The translations under genes and the position numbers were made by a program. A stretch of 64,000 nt of DNA from Drosophila miranda. Its lineage: Eukaryota > Arthropoda > Insecta > Diptera > Drosophilidae. Where the stretch lies: NCBI RefSeq assembly GCF_003369915.1, contig NC_046674.1, forward strand, positions 10,416,001 to 10,480,000. The letters run 5' to 3'. Every line of letters begins with the position of its first letter. Positions within the stretch are counted from its first letter, which is position 1. The notes below the pieces were generated by a model that saw nothing but the letters and a program-made list of their open reading frames with translations, did not search any database and was not told where the DNA came from. Positions 57,540-64,000 of this stretch are shown one piece after another.

Positions 57540-60511
57540 ATGATGTGTCGGGCACTGCTGATGCTCCTACTGCTGGCGGGCTGGAGCTATGTGGAGGCAG
57601 CCACCCACGTGAATATCTCCATTGCCCAGCAGCCGGCCACGAATCCAGCGGATGTTAGCTATGTGGATGGACGAGCCCCAGCGGAGCTGAGAGCGGGTCC
57701 CGCGATGATGAATGAGGAGGAGCGCTTTGAGAGGATTCAAGAGAGATCCCAGCCACAGCCGCAGCCGCAGCAACAACAGATGGGCCAACAGCAGCAGCAG
57801 ATGGGTCAACAGCAGCAGCAGCAACAGGTGGGACAGCAGCAGCAGCAACAGCAATCCGCTCAGCTGTCTCCTCGCCAGGGACTGGGACTGCAGGCCTCAT
57901 CGGTAGCTGCTAAGAACGCACGCATGCCCCGTCGTCGCAATCACAGTCGTCGCTTTCACCAGCAACTGCAGCCTCAACTGCAGGCACCACACAATGGGCA
58001 ATTCCGTCAGCGAAATCAGCAGCTGCGCCAGAACCAGGAGTTCGAGCGGTACATCCAATCCTACCATAGCCACGGACCCACCGTGGAGACTGTGAGTATT
58101 CAAGGGGGAATGGAATGAATGAAAACATGAATTAATATTCTGAATCTGGCTATCTTTTGCAGGTCTATGAATCATCGAATCCTGCGCCACAGCGCTACAC
58201 GCAGACCAGCTCTGGAGTGACTTCATCTGCGAGTGACGACAGTGCGCCACAGAAGGTGGTGGCCATTGGGGGATCCCGATCGCAGCAGCTGCGCATGTTC
58301 GAACGTCAAGTGGCAGCACCAGTATCGTCCTCGCAGGGACAAAGCGCCAATGTGGAGGTGGCTGCTGAGAGTAAACCCATCTATGAAGCTCCCCAGGCTT
58401 CAGTGGCAGCCGCAGTGCACTCCTCCACGTCTGGTGTTAGCAGCAGCAGCTCCGCCTCCTCCGGCTCCGCCAGTGTTCCGGTCCCTACTGGGGCTTCGCA
58501 TTCAGCAGATACCGTCTCCAGCTACGATGCCACCTCCAGCTACAATCCTGCCACCAGCTACAACAGACCCAGCTACGATCCAAATGTGTACAACTACGAC
58601 GATGGCCAGGATGTGGACTACCATGGCCAATACCCGCCAGAGGTGGAGGATGGTCAGGGATACGATTCCCAGGGCTACGATGACTACAGCGATCAGGCGT
58701 CCTCCTATCCAGGCGGATCGGGCTATCTGCCGCCCGCTCCTCCACGTAGCTACGCTCCGCCCCAGCGACCGATGGTCACCAAAACGATTCAGATTGTGCA
58801 GCCGGCGCTCAAGGCGAAGAAGTACGAGGTCCGGCATCCGGCCATCCAGAAGGAGTTCTACGACATCGAGGAGCGTGTGCTGATCAAGCCGGCGGGCACG
58901 CTTGTCGTGGAACTGGATCACCCGGTGGCCAAGATTCCCAAGGGGGAAACTCTGCTGCCACTGGGACACCCGCATCCCGCGGTGGCTGCCGCCTACAGCA
59001 ACAACGGACAGAACTACAACACCCAGAGCTACAACAGCAACAGCAATAGCAACAGCAATGGCAATGGAAATGGCAACGAATACCGACCCTCATACGACTC
59101 CTACGACTCCCCGGCCACGTCCAAGGATCAGCAAACGACCACCGTTGGCTCCAGTGTGACCACCATGCCATCGTACGATCAGGCGCCGAAGGATGAGTAC
59201 GTGGAGGCACGGCTCCAGCAGCAGAAGCCACAGCAGGCCGCTGGCGATGTTGTCGATAGTCGCCAGACCACATCCACCTCGGTCTCCGCCGTCGATGGCA
59301 ATGGCAATCCGATCAAGATCAACACGAAACACCTGACACCCAATATGATTACCCGTGCAGAGCCGGAGCAGGAGTATTCCAGGAGTATTCCGCCCAACGA
59401 AGTAAACAACTATGAGCGTCCTCTGCAGCGTAGCTACCAGCAGAGAACCAGCTACAACCGACAGCCCTACAACAATAATGATGACTACTTCGCAGGGGAG
59501 TTCCTGCCCAACGTCAATGCCGCCAATGTGGACGCGAAGCCAGCGAGATTGGAGCAGGCACCGGTCGAACAGGAGCAGCCACGCACCCAGATAATCAAGC
59601 ACGAGCACAAGATCCACCTGCCGCCATCGCAGCACAACATTTACCTGGGTCGCAGCAGCCAGACACCGCCCAAGGAGCAGAGGATCACCGAAGTGCCCGC
59701 TCATGTGGCCGAAATCAAACCCTATCTGCGTAACCATGTGGGCGGGACGGTGGTCTATGCCAAGGCCGCTGTAAAGCCTGCCGTTCAGCGGGGCTACTAT
59801 GCCCAGTCGGCGCGTCAACGCAATCCCCTGGCCGAGGATCTGGAGTACAGTGCCCCCTACTCCCAAATGAGATTCAGTCCCGAGAATCAGTCGGCCAGGC
59901 TGGTAGAGGCACCACCCAAGGAGGTGGAGGTGCCCAAGGAAAAGGCGTCCCAGGATACACACATTCAAATCCAAATCGGCGATCGCAATGAGGGAAAACA
60001 GCCCATGGTGGTGGCCTCCACCGTTACACCGGACTGCGACAAGGGCCAGCAGCAACAGCAGCAGCCATCGGCACGTCTCCAGCAACGACAGCAGCAGTCG
60101 CAACGTCTTGTGGAAGCTCCAGCAGCTGGCGATGTGTCTGCCACAAAGGCCACACCCACGCCCGTCCAGGCCCAACCTCAGGATGTGGATGTCTCCCTCA
60201 ATGGCGGCGCCGGACATCTGAAGCCGAACGAACGCGTTATCGCCGCCACAGCCGCGCCGACCGATGCGGCAGCCACCAGCGAAACCTTCCATAAGCGTCG
60301 CATTGTGGTCAACCATCCGTTCCAGACGGTTCGCGAAGTAGTAGAGCACGAACCGATAACCAACTACCATCAGATCCAGGTCAACGAGCATGCCCATCCA
60401 GCGCTATACCATCAGGCGGCCTACTACCAGCCACCGGTGCAAACGCATGGCAATTTGGTGCACTTTCAGTCGACATCAACGCATGGCAACCTCTACGCTC
60501 CGTACGGCTAG
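57540..60511 (+). CDS. Secreted low-complexity, cuticle/matrix-like protein
   Basis: Family not named with confidence. Exons 57540-58091 and 58163-60511 give 966 residues. It starts with a clear signal peptide (MMCRALLMLLLLAGWSYVEA). Then come a Gln-rich tract (57760-57860), a Ser/Tyr-rich region with SYDATSSYNPATSYNRPSYD-type repeats, and a conserved central block at about 58770-58980. That block (KYEVRHPAIQKEFYDIEERV, then KPAGTLVVELDHPVAKIPKG) recalls an insect-wide secreted-protein motif. Further Asn/Ser runs, Pro/Gln-rich linkers and a His/Tyr/Gln-rich end (YHQAAYYQPPVQTHGNL) follow. I see no chitin-binding R&R consensus and no Cys-rich domain. Tyr and Gln content suggests a cross-linked extracellular matrix or cuticle protein; this is inference. 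Poly(A) signal AATAAA at 60726. Confidence 0.85.
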
Positions 60512-60829
60512 GGCAATCCTGAATCCTTAACGTGGAAACGAACCGAAACGAAACGAACTGCGCCTTTGTATCTTTGTTAATGTATTTTTTTCATTGTTTT
60601 TTGTAGAATCTAGTTTAGAAATGTACTCAAAATCGGTGGGAGGGCCCTTTCCCTGTTTGATCTTGATCTTGTTTGGATTAATTTGTTTTAAAACTGTAGG
60701 ATTAAGTGCAGAGTTACTTGCCATTAATAAAGTACATATGAAATGCGTCGAGTAAAATATAACCCAAAGGTTTACAGCGCCACCTGAAAGCGCTATATGT
60801 CGGGCAAATGTGGCAATTTATTGTCAAGA
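60512..60829 (+). other. 3' UTR of the secreted-protein gene
   Basis: Contains AATAAA at 60726-60731 within CCATTAATAAAGTAC, the likely transcript end. Nothing else seen. Confidence 0.5.
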
Positions 60830-61430
60830 TATTTTTGACTGGGGAAGGATATTGATCCTTGACAATGACTCCATCAAATCGGGGATATTCTCCCGATCCC
60901 AGACAGCCTTAGCACGCTCTGATCGGGCCACGAATGGCGAAGATAACTAAATATTTATTACAAGGGAAAAAATCCTTGATCCTTGATAAGGACTAAAATG
61001 AATCAACGATATTGGCCTAAAAATAGACTAGAAAGCGAAATTTGGAGATGGTGTAAAGATGTTTGAGTCCTTATCCAAGGACCATGGATATTTTTCCTAT
61101 CAATGGAAAACAGGTCCCACTAAAATCGGCCGACAAATAACAGAAAAAAATATATCTATGACTGAAGAAAATATCCTTAATCCTCGATCCTGGATAAGGA
61201 CGCTATGAGATCACGGATACTTTTCCTATCACAGGAAGCCATCACACTGCCAAATCGGGCCACAAATAACGGAGAAAACAAGATACATATATGTATGTAT
61301 ATGGCTGAAGATAATATCCTTGATCCTTGATAAGGACTCCATCAAATCAAGAATTTTCTTCCCGTCGTAGGAAGCCGTCGCACGTCCCGATCGGCCCACA
61401 AATAAGGGAGAAAACAACAAAACAAAACTG
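60830..61430. repeat. Degenerate tandem array of about 120-150 base units
   Basis: At least four diverged units share, in order, ATCCTTGATCCTTGATAAGGACT, (C)CATCAAATC..G.ATATT(C/T)T.CC, a GGAAGCC.TC.CAC block, GATCGG(G)CCACAAATAA and GGAGAAAACA. Units start near 60845, 60970, 61165 and 61310. Divergence between units is substantial, so the array is old. No coding function. Confidence 0.65.
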
Positions 61431-61511
61431 ACCTTTTTTTTATTTTGTTGTTGTTGTCAATTTGTGTCAATTGTTGTACAACAACAACCCTCGACTGGCG
61501 ACTAAAATGGT

Positions 61512-61675
61512 CGAAAACGAGGAAATTTCGGACCGGGGTACCAGGCGAACAGAAATCAGCAGAAGGTAACTTCTAAATTTTTTTGCTGCATACTTTTGGG
61601 GGCGAACAAAAGCTCAGTTGCTTTCTAGCACTTTCTGTTGGCCTGGTACCTCGGTCTGAAATTTCCTCGTTTTCG
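61512..61675. repeat. Inverted repeat, 35-base arms (2 mismatches), 94-base spacer
   Basis: The left arm 61512-61546 (CGAAAACGAGGAAATTTCGG...) is the reverse complement of 61641-61675 with two mismatches. Weaker pairing extends inward over CAGAAA.../...TTTCTG. The arms could form a long hairpin or be the ends of a small foldback element or MITE. Confidence 0.8.
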
Positions 61676-61699
61676 TCGTTTGACGTCCGATTAAATTAG

Positions 61700-62130
61700 C
61701 ATTTTTTCTTTGGCTATATCTCGGCTATTTATGGGCCGATCTGGGCGCGGCATGCCTTTTTGTGATTGGGAGAGTCCTGCCAACCGATTGACATCAGAAA
61801 AAAGGACATCCGTGTCCTCACGATTTTCGCCAAAAACCATGATGGTTACATCATTGAATTTGTCAAAAATCGGCCTCATTTTCGTGGGCGCGATTTTGAT
61901 GCCAATCGACAGGATGGATCCCCACGATCCTGGGAAGGTAGGTCCTTCGCCGATCTGGCCTTATTTAGCTGAGATATAGCCTTCCGAAGATTGGGATTTG
62001 CATGTAATCAAAATACTGGTTTTTTCTGTACACTATATCTCTATCTATGGCCCGATCGGGGCGCGGCATGTCTTTTCGTGATCGGGAGAGTCCTGCCAAC
62101 CAACTGCCATCGGAAAAGGACATCATATCT
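61700..62130 (+). repeat. Two direct copies of an about 110-base repeat
   Basis: About 61712-61825 and 62025-62120 share TATATCTC..CTAT(TT)ATGG.CCGATC.GGGCGCGGCATG, TTT.GTGAT.GGGAGAGTCCTGCCAACC and CATC.GAAAA.GGACATC. TATATCTCG/CCGATCGG wording also resembles parts of the 60.8-kb array and 62.2-62.4 kb. The whole of 60.8-62.4 kb is probably nested debris of one repeat family. Confidence 0.6.
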
Positions 62131-62429
62131 CATTTATCTGGCATTTATTTTATTTATTTTTGGCATTGCAAATAATTAAATCATGATGCATCGAACCATC
62201 CTCGTAACTCCGTCATTTAATGTCCGATCAGGATACGATAAGTATAATCGCGCAATCAGGAAAATGTCCTGGATTCTGTGAAACCAGTTTGGCATCAAGG
62301 AAGACCAGGATACTGCCTTTTGATTGCGGTTTTGTAATCGATTTTTAGTTAAATCGCTATATCTCCGTTCTCGGAAAGATCTCCTCGATCAAATCGGATA
62401 GGATTGAACGATGATACAAACAATTTTTT

Positions 62430-63054
62430 GAATTACATATTTTATTTTATTTTTTACCATAAATACATTTACGAATTGATTTGGTGCTAAAATACTAACA
62501 GTTTTCTTCTCTTTTTTTTTTGTCAATCATATACATATGTATATCTTTTGTATATATTCTATCTGTTTCTGTTCCTGGTTTGCGTAGTATTGTTCTCGTT
62601 CAGCAATCGTGTGTTGCGGTAGCGTTGAGTGTAAATAAATTTGCCATCTATATCGCTTTGTTTGTATACGTCGATAGGTAGTTGGTTCACTTCGTTCACC
62701 ATCTTGTGGTTGTTTTGTAAAATTTAGAATCGTTTTCCATGCGTCATGCATCCATGAGGCATGTGGTAGAGAGGGATATACATATACATATACGTTTTGG
62801 ATATCTTATGTACCGATGTACGGATGTTCGCAGTGGATAATACAATATATAGAGACGCGATCGAGTCGGTAATAATAATGATATACAATCAGTTTTAATC
62901 ATATGTCTACGGGTACTAACAGTAAGATAGATTTAGGTGTAGGGTGTGTTGTATAGAGTAAAGAAGAAGTCGGGGCATATTAAGCGGAAGATTGTAGATT
63001 GAGTAAATAGATAGATTGTCCAACTCCAACTCTGCGGGGATGCAGTGCACTTCC
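62430..63054 (-). other. Probable Ptpmeg 3' UTR
   Basis: A/T-rich DNA between the repeat block and the Ptpmeg stop codon on the minus strand. TTTATT at about 62439 and 62451 reads AATAAA on the minus strand and is a plausible 3' end. No coding frame is supported. Confidence 0.4.
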
Positions 63055-64000
63055 CTAGTCATCATCGTCATGGATAGCCGCGCTGCTGCGCGACATCTTC
63101 ATATACGCGGCGCAAATGCATTCGCACACGAATCGATATTGACTCTGGAATGGAATCACGGCAATCACATTATTATTCGATTGGGAGGAGAGACAGTCTA
63201 TGGATACACTTACCACATTCTGGACCATGCAGGCGCGCTGGTCGCGCATGGTGCGCACAATGTCCAGGGGATAGACGGGCTCACGGGACTCCATCAGGGC
63301 CAGCGCCGTGTCCATCAGTATGAGCACACCAGTGCGTCCGATGCCCGCTGAGCAGTGGACAATCACAGGAGGATTGGCGGCACTGATGCACCTGCAAACA
63401 AGCATTAGTTTTCTGGGTATCATCTAACGACAGAATTACTCACTGATGCACACTGGTGGAGACGGGGGTCTCGTCCTCTGGCGTGGCTCCATTGCTGGCC
63501 GCACACTTACGCTCCCTCATCAGTCCTCCGTTCTCGTCGTCGCCGGCATCTGCGTCCATTAGTCGCACCTGCTTGAGGCTCTCTTCGATCTCCTGCAGCA
63601 GCGTGCGGTTCCTTGCGGCGCGCACTCTTTCGGTGAACTCCAGGAAGAGATTGGGGTCGGAGGGAACACAGTGGTCCGGCCAGGCCAGGTACTGCATGTG
63701 ATGTATGTGCCGCTGCTCGTGCTTGTCCTTAAGCACAAACTCGCGGAAGACGAAGCTGCCCGTCTCGTCCGGTTTCTCGCTGAGGCAACGCACCGAGAAG
63801 CCGTCGGCCAGCTGCAGCTCCTCGCCGGTGACGGGCCAGTACTGGTGGCACTTCTGGCGCCCCGCCTCCATCACCGTGGTGAGCATCACCAGCAGGTGGC
63901 TGCTCTCCTGCTGCACCATGCGCCAGAAGTCCGTTGTGGTGCTGGCCAGAGGTCCCTGGGTGGCAATATATCGGTTGACCGCTCCTCCCGGTATCTCCAT
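63055..64000 (-). CDS. Ptpmeg protein tyrosine phosphatase, C-terminal catalytic part
   Basis: Orthologue of PTPN3/PTPN4 (FERM-PDZ-PTP), a cortical tyrosine phosphatase; in flies it acts in axon and wing development. Only the end is in the window. Exons on the minus strand: 64000 (continues beyond)-63444, 63391-63214, 63144-63055. Seen: RYIATQGPL substrate-loop region, [11 protein letters not shown] loop ([10 protein letters not shown]), P-loop [10 protein letters not shown] with catalytic Cys and Arg, and Q-loop [11 protein letters not shown]. The frame ends with [10 protein letters not shown] and TAG. An insertion of about 45 residues, acidic and low-complexity, sits between the WPD loop and the P-loop ([13 protein letters not shown]...). 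N-terminal FERM and PDZ domains lie right of the window. Confidence 0.93.

Noticed and set aside
59090-60397. 435-codon minus-strand frame opposite the secreted-protein gene
   Set aside because: The plus strand has signal peptide, promoter and poly(A) signal; the antisense frame is a result of third-position G/C bias.
1-64000. CRISPR arrays, bacterial operons, integrated viral genes, tRNA or rRNA genes
   Set aside because: None seen: repeats lack regular spacers, genes are spliced animal genes, and I found no cloverleaf or rRNA-like stretch by eye. A tRNAscan/Infernal run would be needed to exclude small RNAs fully.

Overview
The window is nuclear DNA of a Drosophila (subgenus Sophophora; an obscura-group species is my best guess, from the amount of protein divergence and the type of interspersed repeats). 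Genes have small GT-AG introns of about 55-75 bases, AATAAA poly(A) signals, DRE and motif-1 core promoter elements and long glutamine tracts. The recognisable genes (RhoGEF3, E(bx), ZnT63C, PHGPx, Ptpmeg) belong, as far as I know, to Drosophila chromosome arm 3L (Muller element D) in D. melanogaster. No bacterial-type, CRISPR or viral system was seen.

Layout. 1-8.4 kb is a tandem duplication of about 5.17 kb: [3' half of RhoGEF3 - intergenic DNA - 5' end and first coding exon of E(bx)]. The first copy ends at about 3241, where E(bx) exon 1 is fused out of frame to the middle of the RhoGEF3 DH domain. The second copy continues into the intact E(bx)/NURF301 gene (8156-21985, 12 coding exons; my exon boundaries sum to exactly 2855 codons). 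22-23.5 kb holds a decayed ABCC-type transporter fragment and repeats. 23.6-32.9 kb is a large, many-exon gene that I do not recognise. It is built from an about 70-residue repeat with a conserved YY..FY...R.R and KPCP core, and exons 4-11 have been duplicated in frame (about 3.45 kb). One C missing from a C-run breaks the frame in the second copy. 33-40 kb is gene-poor: decayed coding fragments, dispersed AT-rich repeats and the probable 5' intron of ZnT63C.

40.4-43.8 kb is ZnT63C (zinc exporter), followed in the same frame by a UGA-C stop and 130 more open codons, a strong candidate for stop-codon readthrough. Next come PIG-C (minus), then DPM2 and nicotinamide riboside kinase (plus) separated by only 107 bases, then Strip (minus). 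PIG-C and DPM2 both act in GPI anchor / dolichol-mannose metabolism in the ER and are divergently arranged. 53.7-55.1 kb is PHGPx with two alternative first exons that should send the enzyme to different membranes or organelles. 57.5-60.5 kb is a TATA-driven gene for a secreted, low-complexity, cuticle- or matrix-like protein. 60.8-62.3 kb is repeat DNA with a degenerate array of about 150-base units and a 35-base inverted repeat. The window ends inside Ptpmeg (minus; catalytic domain only).

The main points for a second look are the unrecognised repeat-protein gene and its in-frame internal duplication, the RhoGEF3/E(bx) segmental duplication with a chimeric exon, and the ZnT63C readthrough candidate. 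Both large duplications are nearly identical between copies, so recent duplication must be separated from an assembly artefact.
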